The notes beneath the pieces were generated by a model. That model ran no database searches. It saw only the letters and a program-made list of their open reading frames with translations, and was not told where the DNA came from. Positions 23,677 to 32,527 of a DNA stretch of 64,000 nucleotides are shown here, in pieces. A program made the translations under genes and the position numbers. Position 1 is the stretch's first letter, and the number at the start of each line of letters is the position of its first letter. The stretch is from positions 1,302,001-1,366,000 of the forward strand of contig NZ_CP012640.2 in assembly GCF_001412595.2 (NCBI RefSeq), in the 5' to 3' direction. The stretch comes from Massilia sp. WG5. Its GTDB lineage: Bacteria; Pseudomonadota; Gammaproteobacteria; Burkholderiales; Burkholderiaceae_D.

Positions 23677-25218
23677 CTAGACTTTGAAAACCGACAGCGC
23701 CTGCGACAGATGGCTGGCCTGTTCCGCCACGTTGCTCGATGCCGCCGCCGCCTCCTCGACCAGGGCCGCGTTCTGGCGCGTGATGCCGTCCAGCGCGCGC
23801 ATGGCGGCGTCGGCCTGGGCGATGCCCTCGTGCTGCTCGCGCGAGGCGTCGGTGATGCCGTGCATGATGCGCGCGGCTTCCTGCACCGAGGCCACCACTT
23901 CGCGCATGGTCTGGCCGGCGGCGCCGACCAGCGCCGTGCCCTGCCCGACCTGCTCGACCGAATCCTCGATCAGGCCCTTGATCTCCTTGGCGGCGGAGGC
24001 CGAGCGCTGGGCCAGCGAGCGCACCTCGCCCGCCACCACCGCGAAGCCGCGGCCCTGCTCGCCCGCCCGCGCCGCTTCCACCGCCGCGTTCAGCGCCAGG
24101 ATATTCGTCTGGAAGGCGATGCCGTCGATCAGGCCGATGATGTCGACGATGCGGGTGGCCGAACCGCTGATCTGGCCCATCGTCGCGCCGACCTGCTGGA
24201 CGGCGATGCCGCCGCGGTCGGCCACGCTGGAGGCGGCGCCGACCAGGCCGTCGGCGCGCACTGCGCTGTCGGTGTTGTGGCCGGCCGCCGTCGCGACCTG
24301 GGCCAGGCTGGCCGCGGTCTGCTCCAGGCTCGCGGCCTGGGATTCGGTGCGGCGCGCCAGGTCCTGGTTGCCGGCGGCGATGCCGCGCGTGGCCGCCTCG
24401 ATCGAGGCGACGTTGGCGCGCACGTCGCCGACGATGGCGGTCAGGTTGACGTTCAGCTGGCGCAGCGCCAGCAGCAGGCGGCCGACCTCGTCGTCGCGGC
24501 CCGGCGGCGGCAGGCGCGACAGGTCGCCGCCGGCCAGCGCATATACCGCGTCCTCGGCCTGCCGCAGCGGACCGACGATGGAGCGCTGCAGCTCCGCCCA
24601 GGCCAGCAGCGTCAGGCCGGCGCCGGCGCCCGCCGCCACGCGCCACCACGCGCCGTCCACGGCCGCGCACAGCCCCGCCAGCAGGGCCGATTGGGCGCCC
24701 AGCATCAGGCCCAGGCGGCGGCCCAGCGGCAGCTTGCGCAGCGCCAGCAGGGGCGCGCGCCAGCCGGTCCGGACGGCGGCGCCGCGGCGGATCGCGAGCC
24801 CGGCGGCCTTTCCTTCGCGGATACGCCGGTACAGGTCTTCGGCCTCGCGCACCTGTTCGCGCGCAGGCTTGGTGCGCACCGACATGTAGCCGATCGTGGC
24901 GCCGTTCTCCTTGATCGGCACCACGTTCGCGACCACCCAGTAGAAGTCGCCGTTCTTGCGGCGGTTCTTGACCATGCCGGTCCACGGCAGGCCGGCCTTG
25001 AGGGTCTGCCAGAGGTCGGCGAAGGCCTCGGCCGGCATGTCCGGATGGCGCACGACGTTGTGGGCCTTGCCGATCAGCTCGTCGAGGGCGAAGCCGCTGA
25101 CTTCGACGAAGGTCGGGTTGACGTAGGTGATGCGTCCCTTGGTATCGGTTTTGGAAACGATGGACTGGCCATCCTGGAAGATGTATTCGATGCCGGTGAC
25201 GAGCAGATTGGTACGCAC
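23677..25218 (-). CDS. aer: Aer-type aerotaxis receptor (PAS, membrane, MCP signalling domain)
   Basis: A 513-aa methyl-accepting chemotaxis protein with an N-terminal PAS domain close to E. coli Aer ([38 protein letters not shown]), which in Aer binds FAD and reads redox state. A hydrophobic membrane region (about 165-215), a HAMP-like segment and the signalling hairpin tip ([19 protein letters not shown]) follow. The GTG at 25218 is preferred because AAGGGG precedes it; the upstream ATG at 25251 lacks a ribosome site and would lie at the predicted transcript start. A perfect FNR box with a good -10 precedes it, fitting low-oxygen control. Confidence 0.9.
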   Translation of the reverse strand: MRTNLLVTGIEYIFQDGQSIVSKTDTKGRITYVNPTFVEVSGFALDELIGKAHNVVRHPDMPAEAFADLWQTLKAGLPWTGMVKNRRKNGDFYWVVANVVPIKENGATIGYMSVRTKPAREQVREAEDLYRRIREGKAAGLAIRRGAAVRTGWRAPLLALRKLPLGRRLGLMLGAQSALLAGLCAAVDGAWWRVAAGAGAGLTLLAWAELQRSIVGPLRQAEDAVYALAGGDLSRLPPPGRDDEVGRLLLALRQLNVNLTAIVGDVRANVASIEAATRGIAAGNQDLARRTESQAASLEQTAASLAQVATAAGHNTDSAVRADGLVGAASSVADRGGIAVQQVGATMGQISGSATRIVDIIGLIDGIAFQTNILALNAAVEAARAGEQGRGFAVVAGEVRSLAQRSASAAKEIKGLIEDSVEQVGQGTALVGAAGQTMREVVASVQEAARIMHGITDASREQHEGIAQADAAMRALDGITRQNAALVEEAAAASSNVAEQASHLSQALSVFKV

Positions 25219-25261
25219 TGCGGAACCCCTTAGATTTCTACAAAGCAACATTTGTTAATGG

Positions 25262-25304
25262 ATTGTATGAATTCGGGGTGGCAATAGTCCTTGATGCAGA
25301 TCAA
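25262..25304 (-). promoter_or_regulatory. FNR-dependent promoter of aer
   Basis: TTGATGCAGATCAA (25291-25304) is a perfect FNR box; TACAAT (25267 down to 25262) is a good -10. The predicted start near 25255-25256 is 41.5 nt from the box centre. On the opposite strand, toward the NRPS gene, no -10 is found at that spacing, so the site most likely serves aer. Confidence 0.82.
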
Positions 25305-25431
25305 AAATCGAGGTGATTCGATTACGGAAGAGAAAAAAATCGGACGTACCGCTGCGTTCCCTCAAAATGATGTACGCTGCGCCCATGTGCTCGCTCTTGT
25401 ATGCCCGTTTGTTTGCCCTCATCTGCCGTCG

Positions 25432-28400
25432 ATGAATGACATTTCCTCTTTGACACGGCATCCCGATGTCCTTTACGGTCCGCACCAGCCGGAGCTGCTG
25501 CGCGACGAAATCCTGGCCGACCTGCTGGAAGCGAGCGCCCGCCGCACGCCCGACCGGACAGCCCTGGTCGCCGGCCAGCGCCGGCTCAGCTACCGCGAAC
25601 TGGACGAACTGGCCAGCCTGGCCTGCTCGCGCCTGATCGAGGCCGGCATCGGGCCCGGCGACATCGTCGGCCTGTGGATGCCGCGCGGGATCGAACTGCT
25701 GCTGATGCAGGCCGCCATCGCCAAGGCCGGCGCGGCCTGGCTGCCGGTCGACGAAGACACGCCGGTCGAACGCCTGCTGGTCTGCATGGAAGATGCCGGT
25801 TCGCCGGCCCTGGTCAGCAGCGAACGCATGGGCGAGCGCCTGGCTTCGGTCGACCGCCCGATCCTGCGCGCGGAAAGCCTGCTGGCGCCGGCGCCGTCCG
25901 GCTACGACCTGAAGCGCCGCGGCAAAGTGCCGGGCAGCGCGCCCGCCTACGTCATCTACACCTCGGGGTCGACCGGCAAGCCGAAGGGCATCCTGATCGA
26001 CCAGCGCAGCATCTGCCACTTCCTGCGCAGCGAGAACGAGGTGCTGGGCGTGCGGGCCGACGACACCGTCTACCAGGGCTTCTCGGTCGCCTTCGACATG
26101 TCCTTCGAGGAGATCTGGATCTCCTACCTGGTGGGCGCCACGCTCTGGCTGGGGCCCAAGGAAACGGCCGGCGATCCGGAAGCCCTGCCGCGCCTGCTGC
26201 AGGAAAACGGGGTCACGGTGCTGCACGCGGTGCCGACCCTGCTGGCCCTGTTTGCCGAAGACGTGCCCGGCCTGCGCATCATCAACCTGGGCGGCGAGAT
26301 GTGCCCGGAAACCGTGGTCGAGCGCTTCTCCAAGCCCGGCCGCCAGATGTTCAACACCTATGGCCCGACCGAAGCGACGGTCTCGGCCAGCCTGGCGCGC
26401 CTGGAGCCCGGCAAGCTGATCACGATCGGTCGTCCGCTGCCGAACTACGGTTTATTGGTGATCTCCACCGAGACCGAAAAAGGCCTGCAGATCCTGCCGC
26501 GCGGCGACACGGGAGAGCTGTGCATCATCGGTCCGGGCCTGTCGAGCGGCTACCTCGGCCGCCCCGACCTGAGCGCCGAAAAATTCCAGCCCAACCCCTG
26601 GGCCGCCGGCGTCGAAGACGCGCGCCTGTACCGTACCGGCGACCTGGCGCGCATCGAGCCGGACGGCCAGGTGGTCTGCCTGGGCCGCACCGACGACCAG
26701 GTCAAGATCCGCGGCTTTCGCGTCGAACTGGGCGAGATCGAAGCCGTGCTGGCGCAGCAGGACGGCATCGGCACCACCGCGGTCCTGCTGCGCAAGGACG
26801 ACGGCATCGATCGCCTGGTGGCCTACCTGGTGCCGGCCCTCGGGGCCAGCGCCGAGCAGCTGGCCGCGTCGACGCTTCGCAAAGCCCTGGCCGGGCGCCT
26901 GCCTCCCTATATGGTGCCGAGCCGCTTCGAGGTGCTGGGCGTGATGCCGCGCCTGACCTCGGGCAAGATCGACCGCAAGGCCCTGAAGGCGATGGCGCTG
27001 AGCGCCCCGCTGCCCAGCGAGGCCTTGGACTCCGACATCGCCGAGACCCCGGCCGAGGAAGCCCTGTTCGCCGCCCTGGCCCAGCTGTTCCCGGGCCAGC
27101 CGGTCCGCCGCGAACTCGACTTTTTCAGCGACCTCGGTGGCCACTCCTTCTTCGCCGCGCGCCTGGCCACGGCCCTGCGCGCCGACCCGCGCTTCGCTCA
27201 CATGACGGTGCGCGACATCTACCAGCACCGCCAGATCGGCGCGATCGCCTCCAGCCTCGACCAGGCGGCCGGCACCGCCCACGTCGAGCAGGACTGGACG
27301 CCGCCGCCGGCCGCGCGGCGCTGGCTGTGCGGCCTGGGCCAGCTGGCCGCGGTGCCGGTGCTGGTCACCCTGCGCATGGCGCAATGGCTGGCGCCCTTCT
27401 TCACCTACCACTTCATGACCGGCGACCCGGGCGACTCGATCCCGCGCGCGGTCGCGGCCTCGATCGGCGTGTTCCTGCTCGCCACCGTGATGGAATTCGC
27501 GTTCGCGGCCGCCGGCAAGTGGCTGGTCGCGGGGCGGCTCCGGCCCGGCAGCTATCCGCTGTGGGGCATCACCTATTACCGCTGGTGGCTGGCCGACCGC
27601 CTGGTCGAGGCGGCGCCGACCTACCTGCTGGCCGGCTCGTCGCTGTACGGCTGGTGGCTGCGCCTGCTCGGCGCCAGGGTCGGCAAGGACGTCGTCATCG
27701 GCTCGATGACGCTGCGTACGCCGGACCTCTTCAGCCTCGGCGACAATGTCAGCATCGGCAACGGCGTCAACTTCGAGAACGCGCGTGTCGAGCGCGGCCG
27801 CCTGATCCTCGGCCACATCGCCCTCGACGACGACGCCTGCGTCTCTTCCTACGCGATCCTGGAGGGGAATACCCGGGTCGGCCGGCGCGGCCACCTGGAA
27901 GGCCAGTCGGCGCTGGCGGATGGCGCCGAGGTGCCCGACGGCCGCGTGTGGGCCGGCTCGCCCGCGCGCGACACCGGCGCCTTCGATCCCTCGACCCTGC
28001 CGCCGCGGCCCAGGGCGTCGCGCGCGCGCCTGGCCGGCGAAGCCCTGTTCTTCGTGTTCGGCATCCTGCTGGTGGCGACGCTGTTCTTCATGCCGGTCTT
28101 CCCGAGCTTCGTGCTGATCGACTGGTTCGACGAACGCGGCACCCTGGCCTGGATGCAGGCCAACACCATCCACGGCCAGTTGATCCGCTACTTCGTGCTG
28201 GCGCTGCCGGCCAGCGCGGTGCTGATCTTCCTGACGATGCTGGTGTCGGCGGCGATCCGCTGGGGCTTCCTGCCGCGCATGCAGCCGGGGCGCTCGGCGG
28301 TGCACTCCAACACCTATTGCAAGAAGTGGCTGGTCAGCCACATCCAGGAATCCAGCCTGAACGTCCTGCACGGCATCTACGCGACCGTGTTCGCGCCTTT

Positions 28401-29457
28401 CTGGTACCGCCTGCTGGGCGCCAAGGTCGGCCGCGACGCCGAGATCTCGACCGCGCTGGGCGTGGTGCCCGACATGCTGACCCTGGGCGACGAGACCTTC
28501 ATCGCCGACGCCGTGATGCTGGGCGACGAGCAGATCGACGGCGGCTGGATGACGATGGAGCCGACCGTGGTGTCGAACCGCTCCTTCGTCGGCAACGGCA
28601 GCTACATCCCGGACGGTACGGTGCTGCCGGAAGGCGTGCTGGTGGGCGTGCACACGCATGCGCCGGCCAACGAGCGCATGACCGGCGGCGACACCTGGCT
28701 CGGCTCGCCGCCGATCCACCTGCCGGCGCGCGAACAGGCCAGCGGCTATCCGGAACACCTGACCTACCGCCCGTCGCTGGCGCGGCGCCTGGGCCGCACC
28801 CTGGTCGAAGCCTTCCGCATCGTCGCCCCGCACGCAGTCGTGATCGCGGTCGGCTACACCGTGGTGCTGGACCTGATGCCGCTCGCCGGCGCCGGCCGCT
28901 GGGGCGAAGTGATCTGGGACCTGGCCCTGGTCGGCCTGGCCTACGGCATCGGGAACTACCTGTTCGTGCTGGCCTTCAAATGGCTGCTGCTGGGCCGTTA
29001 CAAGAAGCGTGCTGAACCGATGTGGACGCCCTTCGTCTGGCTGTCCGAAGGCGTGACCAATATGTACGAGGGCATCGCCGTGCCCAACTTCATGCGCTAC
29101 CTGCGCGGCACGCCCTGGCTGCCGCTGGCCTTCAACCTGCTCGGCTGCCGCATCGGCAAGGGCGTGTACATGGATACCACCGACATCACCGAATTCGACT
29201 GCGTGCACATCGGCGACCACAGCGAGCTGAACGCCCTGTCCTGCCCGCAGACGCACCTGTTCGAGGACCGCGTGATGAAGATCGACCGCGTCGACATCGG
29301 CAGCAAGGTGTACGTGGGCCCGCGCAGCGCGGTGCTGTACAGCGCGAAGGTCGGCGACAACGCCCGCATCGGGCCGCTGACGCTGGTGATGAAGGGCGAG
29401 CACATCCCCGGCGCAAGCGCCTGGAGCGGCCTGCCGGCGGCGCCGCGGAGGGACTGA
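25432..29457 (+). CDS. Pls/PosA-family single-module NRPS with membrane beta-helix C-terminus
   Basis: A 1341-aa synthetase. Residues ~20-510 form an adenylation domain with core motifs YTSGSTGKPKG (~174-186), NTYGPTEATVSAS, YRTGDLARIEPDGQ and GKIDRKALK. A carrier domain follows (DLGGHSFFAARL, Ser near 573). The rest alternates hydrophobic membrane segments with three left-handed beta-helix stretches (about 750-845, 1000-1075 and 1240-1335), the layout of Pls (epsilon-poly-L-lysine synthetase) and PosA relatives. No thioesterase or normal condensation domain is seen. The start MNDISSLTRHP begins the conserved region. It is followed 2 nt later by a phosphopantetheinyl transferase that can arm the carrier. 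The product is unknown. Confidence 0.88.
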   Translation: MNDISSLTRHPDVLYGPHQPELLRDEILADLLEASARRTPDRTALVAGQRRLSYRELDELASLACSRLIEAGIGPGDIVGLWMPRGIELLLMQAAIAKAGAAWLPVDEDTPVERLLVCMEDAGSPALVSSERMGERLASVDRPILRAESLLAPAPSGYDLKRRGKVPGSAPAYVIYTSGSTGKPKGILIDQRSICHFLRSENEVLGVRADDTVYQGFSVAFDMSFEEIWISYLVGATLWLGPKETAGDPEALPRLLQENGVTVLHAVPTLLALFAEDVPGLRIINLGGEMCPETVVERFSKPGRQMFNTYGPTEATVSASLARLEPGKLITIGRPLPNYGLLVISTETEKGLQILPRGDTGELCIIGPGLSSGYLGRPDLSAEKFQPNPWAAGVEDARLYRTGDLARIEPDGQVVCLGRTDDQVKIRGFRVELGEIEAVLAQQDGIGTTAVLLRKDDGIDRLVAYLVPALGASAEQLAASTLRKALAGRLPPYMVPSRFEVLGVMPRLTSGKIDRKALKAMALSAPLPSEALDSDIAETPAEEALFAALAQLFPGQPVRRELDFFSDLGGHSFFAARLATALRADPRFAHMTVRDIYQHRQIGAIASSLDQAAGTAHVEQDWTPPPAARRWLCGLGQLAAVPVLVTLRMAQWLAPFFTYHFMTGDPGDSIPRAVAASIGVFLLATVMEFAFAAAGKWLVAGRLRPGSYPLWGITYYRWWLADRLVEAAPTYLLAGSSLYGWWLRLLGARVGKDVVIGSMTLRTPDLFSLGDNVSIGNGVNFENARVERGRLILGHIALDDDACVSSYAILEGNTRVGRRGHLEGQSALADGAEVPDGRVWAGSPARDTGAFDPSTLPPRPRASRARLAGEALFFVFGILLVATLFFMPVFPSFVLIDWFDERGTLAWMQANTIHGQLIRYFVLALPASAVLIFLTMLVSAAIRWGFLPRMQPGRSAVHSNTYCKKWLVSHIQESSLNVLHGIYATVFAPFWYRLLGAKVGRDAEISTALGVVPDMLTLGDETFIADAVMLGDEQIDGGWMTMEPTVVSNRSFVGNGSYIPDGTVLPEGVLVGVHTHAPANERMTGGDTWLGSPPIHLPAREQASGYPEHLTYRPSLARRLGRTLVEAFRIVAPHAVVIAVGYTVVLDLMPLAGAGRWGEVIWDLALVGLAYGIGNYLFVLAFKWLLLGRYKKRAEPMWTPFVWLSEGVTNMYEGIAVPNFMRYLRGTPWLPLAFNLLGCRIGKGVYMDTTDITEFDCVHIGDHSELNALSCPQTHLFEDRVMKIDRVDIGSKVYVGPRSAVLYSAKVGDNARIGPLTLVMKGEHIPGASAWSGLPAAPRRD

Positions 29458-29459
29458 GC

Positions 29460-30116
29460 ATGACGGCCGCCTCTTCCCCGCTCGACGCCGTGCCGGTCCG
29501 CTGGTGGCCGGCGGCCGGCGGCGCTGGAGACGGGGTGCCGGGCGGCGCCGGCTCTCGTCGGTTAGTTGCAAATTTCGATGCCGGCGACGACGCCGTCGTG
29601 CTCGGCGTCCAGGGCCAGGCCGAGCGCGAGCTGGCGCGCGGGGCGATCCGCGACGCCATCGCCGCCGAACTGGCCTCGCTGAGCGGCCTGGCGCCCGCGC
29701 AGGTCGCCCTGTACACCCCTGCCGGCCAGGTGCCGTGGGCCGAACTCGGCTACCCTGCCGGTCCGCGGCGCGCCTGGCTCGCCATCAGCCATGACGGCGT
29801 ACTGTCGGTCGCCGCGATCTCCCTGCGCGGCCCGGTCGGCATCGACGTCTCCTGCATCGTCGACATTCCCGACTGGGAAGCGGTGGCGCGCGACTACCTC
29901 GGTCCGGACGTGACGGCGAGGCTGGCCGCGCTGGCGCCCGACGCGCGTCCGGCCGCCTTCGCGCGCGCCTGGAGCGAGCGCGAGGCGCGCCTGAAATACC
30001 TGGGCCGTGAACTGGTGGAATGGAGCCTCGAGGGCGACCGCGAACTGTCCGCCTGCCGCTGCCTGCCGCTGGCCCTGCCCGAGGGCTATGCCGGCGTGCT
30101 CGCCCTGCCGCCCTGA
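29460..30116 (+). CDS. 4'-phosphopantetheinyl transferase superfamily protein
   Basis: A 218-aa Sfp-type transferase that would attach 4'-phosphopantetheine from CoA to the carrier-domain serine. The two family signatures are present: VGIDVS (metal/CoA site) and FARAWSEREARLKYLG, a form of the WxxKEAxxK helix in which the usual Lys is Arg. The ATG follows the NRPS stop codon by 2 nt, so the pair is almost certainly one operon and the NRPS is the likely client. The first ~35 residues (Pro/Gly-rich) look non-conserved, so a slightly later start is possible. Confidence 0.85.
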   Translation: MTAASSPLDAVPVRWWPAAGGAGDGVPGGAGSRRLVANFDAGDDAVVLGVQGQAERELARGAIRDAIAAELASLSGLAPAQVALYTPAGQVPWAELGYPAGPRRAWLAISHDGVLSVAAISLRGPVGIDVSCIVDIPDWEAVARDYLGPDVTARLAALAPDARPAAFARAWSEREARLKYLGRELVEWSLEGDRELSACRCLPLALPEGYAGVLALPP

Positions 30117-30133
30117 CACGCCTCCGTCCGACT

Positions 30134-30154
30134 TGCAATCCGGGTAAGATTGCA
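30134..30154. promoter_or_regulatory. Inverted repeat TGCAATC-N7-GATTGCA abutting a start codon
   Basis: A perfect 7-bp inverted repeat (30134-30140 and 30148-30154) ends 2 nt before the ATG of the YdjM-like gene. It covers the ribosome-binding region and could be an operator, a translational hairpin, or a weak terminator of the NRPS operon. There is no U-tract. Confidence 0.5.
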
Positions 30155-30156
30155 GG

Positions 30157-31425
30157 ATGGATAATCTTACCCACTCCGTCGTCGGGCTCGGGCTTGGCGC
30201 CCTGATCGACCGCAGCCTGGCCGCCGAGCCGAACCCCAACGATGGCCGCCTGCGCTCGCGCATGCTGCTGCTCATCGGCTGCCTGGCCAGCAATTTTCCG
30301 GACCTCGACCTGGTCCTCACGCCCCTGCTGCGGCCGCCGCTCGGTTATCTGCTGCACCACCGCGGCCACACGCACACCCTGCTGGCCGCGGTCGGCGAAG
30401 CCCTGCTCCTGCTGGTCCTGGTCTGGCTGCTGTGGCCGGCCGCGCGGCGCCTGTTGTGCGACAGCGCGGTGGCGCGGCGCGGCGCCGTCCTCGCCGCCGG
30501 CGTGGGCCTGCTGCTGCATATCGGCATGGACAGCCTGAACGTCTACGGCGTCCACCCCTTCTGGCCGCTCGACCCCGACTGGTATTACGGCGACCTGGTC
30601 TTCATCGTCGAGCCGGTGTTCTGGATCGGCTTCGGCGTGCCGCTGGCGGCCCTGGTGCGCAGCCGTCCGCTGCGCTGGCTGTGGCTGGCCGTGATCGCCG
30701 GGGTGCCGCTCGGCGCGACCCTGCTCGGTTTCCTGCACTGGGGTTCGCTGGCCGGACTACTGGTGCTGGGGCTGCTGCTGGCCTGGCTCCAGCGCAGCAT
30801 GGATACACTGCGCGGCGCGCAGCACGGTGAATCCCGTTCCGCGCGCGGACGCAACGCGCTGGCGGCCGGCCTGGCCGCTTCGCTGGCCCTGGTCGGCGTG
30901 CAGGCCCTGGCCCTGCAGCAGGCCCGCACCGTCGTCAAGGCCGAGCTGGCCCGCATCGATGCGGGCGAACGCCTGCTCGACACGGCGCTGTCGGCCTATC
31001 CCGCGAATCCCCTGTGCTGGTCCTTCGTGACCGTGGCCCGCAGCGGCGAGGCCGGCACGGGCAGCGTCCACCTGCGGCGCGGCCTGCTGAGCCTGGCGCC
31101 CGCCATCCTGCCGGTCTCGCACTGCCCTGCCCGCATTGCCGGCCCGGCGCTCGAAGATGCGCCGCCGCAGATCGCCTGGCAGCTCGAAGACCGCCAGCCG
31201 CTGGCCACGCTGCGCCGGCTCGCCGCCGACTGCCATGTGAACGCCTGGCTGCGCTTCGCGCGCGCGCCCTCGCTGGCCGACGGCGTCGCTACCGACCTGC
31301 GCTGGGGCGAGCCGGGCAGCCTCAACTTTTCGAGCATGGCGCTGGACCGGCTGGGCGGGCAGCCCTGCCCGCATCCGGTGCCGGGCTGGGGCTATCCGCG
31401 CGCCGATCTGTTATTCGGCCGCTGA
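30157..31425 (+). CDS. YdjM/YbcI-type membrane metal-dependent hydrolase
   Basis: A 422-aa membrane protein of the PF04307 group. The N-terminus MDNLTHSVVGLGLG and the motifs HHRGHTHTLL and HIGMDSLNVYGVHPFWP supply the conserved His/Asp residues of this family. About six transmembrane helices occupy the first 290 residues; the C-terminal ~130 residues form a soluble, probably periplasmic, domain. The biochemical role of the family is not established (E. coli YdjM is LexA-regulated). It stands 40 nt after the transferase gene, with an inverted repeat covering its ribosome site, and converges on lacI. Confidence 0.85.
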   Translation: MDNLTHSVVGLGLGALIDRSLAAEPNPNDGRLRSRMLLLIGCLASNFPDLDLVLTPLLRPPLGYLLHHRGHTHTLLAAVGEALLLLVLVWLLWPAARRLLCDSAVARRGAVLAAGVGLLLHIGMDSLNVYGVHPFWPLDPDWYYGDLVFIVEPVFWIGFGVPLAALVRSRPLRWLWLAVIAGVPLGATLLGFLHWGSLAGLLVLGLLLAWLQRSMDTLRGAQHGESRSARGRNALAAGLAASLALVGVQALALQQARTVVKAELARIDAGERLLDTALSAYPANPLCWSFVTVARSGEAGTGSVHLRRGLLSLAPAILPVSHCPARIAGPALEDAPPQIAWQLEDRQPLATLRRLAADCHVNAWLRFARAPSLADGVATDLRWGEPGSLNFSSMALDRLGGQPCPHPVPGWGYPRADLLFGR

Positions 31426-31437
31426 GCGACCCGACGT

Positions 31438-32457
31438 TCAAAAGCGGCTCGACGGCGGCCTTGCCAGCGAAGCCCGCAGGCTGACGCTGACCGGAAACGT
31501 GCGCGTCAGCGGACGCCTGTGGCCGTAGCAGAGGTTCAGGAGCGCGGCCACGCCGCTGCGGGTCATCTCGCGCCAGGGTATGTGAACCGAGGTCAGGCGC
31601 GGCGCCGAGTAGGCCGCGCTCGGCACGTCGTCGTAGCCGATCACGGACACGTCCTGCGGCACGCGCAGGCCAGCCTCATGAAAGCAGGCCAGCGCGCCCA
31701 GCGCCATCTCGTCGTTGGCGCAGAACACGGCGGAAAACGGCTGCTTCGACGCCAGCAGCTCTTGCGCAGCCGACCAGCCGCCGCCCGACGAAAAGTCGCG
31801 CTCCGCCATCCACAGCTTGCCGGTGTCGATACCGGCCGCCGCCAGCTCGTGCATGAAGCCCTCGATACGTTCGACGTTGTCGGCCACATCGGCGGGCCCG
31901 GAGACGATGGCGATCTCGCGGTGCTGGTGATCGAGCAGCGCGCGCGCCGCCAGGCGGCCGCCGAGGCGGTGGTCGACCGTGAAGCATTGTTCGGGGATGC
32001 TGCCGAAACTGTGGTTCAGCAGCACCAGGCGCTCGCGCTGCGGGCCCAGCGCCGCCAGGTCTTCTTCGAGCAGGGGGCTGGTCAGGACGATCACGCCGTC
32101 GCAGCCGCGCTCCAGCAGGAAGCCGACGCCGTCGATGGCCTGCCGGCGCGCCTCCTGCCGCGCGACGCCGAAGGCCACCATCATGTGCAGGCCGGCTCCG
32201 CGCAGCTCGCTGTCGACGATCTGCAGCATGGCGGTGTAGAAGGTGCCGGACATCAGCGGGATATACACCCCGATCATGCGGCTGCTGCCGTACAGGAGCG
32301 AGCGCGCAGCGTGCGAGGGCTGGTAGCCCAGCGCGGCCACGGCCTGGCGCACCCGTTCCAGCTTGGCCTGCGATACCGAACCCTGGCCACGCACCACGCG
32401 CGACGCGGTGCTCAGTCCCACGCCGGCGAGGCGAGCCACATCCTTGATAGTCGACAC
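31438..32457 (-). CDS. LacI-family transcriptional repressor of the GH30/TonB locus
   Basis: A 339-aa regulator. The N-terminal HTH (STIKDVARLAGVGLSTASRVVR) and hinge helix are followed by a periplasmic-binding-protein-like sugar domain (GVYIPLMSGTFYTAMLQIVD, DEMALGALACFHEAGLRVP, SVIGYDDVPSAAYSAPRLT). A GTG start is chosen because GGGAGG lies 9 nt before it; an upstream ATG at 32484 has no ribosome site. It is third in the operon after the TonB receptor and a GH30 gene, so it likely represses its own operon through the TGGAAACGTTGCCAA-type sites in front of the receptor and the second GH30 gene. Confidence 0.93.
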   Translation of the reverse strand: MSTIKDVARLAGVGLSTASRVVRGQGSVSQAKLERVRQAVAALGYQPSHAARSLLYGSSRMIGVYIPLMSGTFYTAMLQIVDSELRGAGLHMMVAFGVARQEARRQAIDGVGFLLERGCDGVIVLTSPLLEEDLAALGPQRERLVLLNHSFGSIPEQCFTVDHRLGGRLAARALLDHQHREIAIVSGPADVADNVERIEGFMHELAAAGIDTGKLWMAERDFSSGGGWSAAQELLASKQPFSAVFCANDEMALGALACFHEAGLRVPQDVSVIGYDDVPSAAYSAPRLTSVHIPWREMTRSGVAALLNLCYGHRRPLTRTFPVSVSLRASLARPPSSRF

Positions 32458-32527
32458 TGACGGTTTCCTCCCGGGCCCAAGCATACTGCAAGCCGGGCCC
32501 GGGTGCAGCAGCTTTTCAGGCGCCCTG

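Noticed and set aside
25291..25431. Upstream extension of the NRPS gene from the TTG inside the FNR box
   Set aside because: The 47 extra residues are not family-like and would start within the regulatory site; ATG at 25432 begins the conserved sequence.
26452..29571. 1039-codon minus-strand frame opposite the NRPS gene
   Set aside because: The plus strand has all adenylation and carrier motifs in order; the minus frame has shadow composition.
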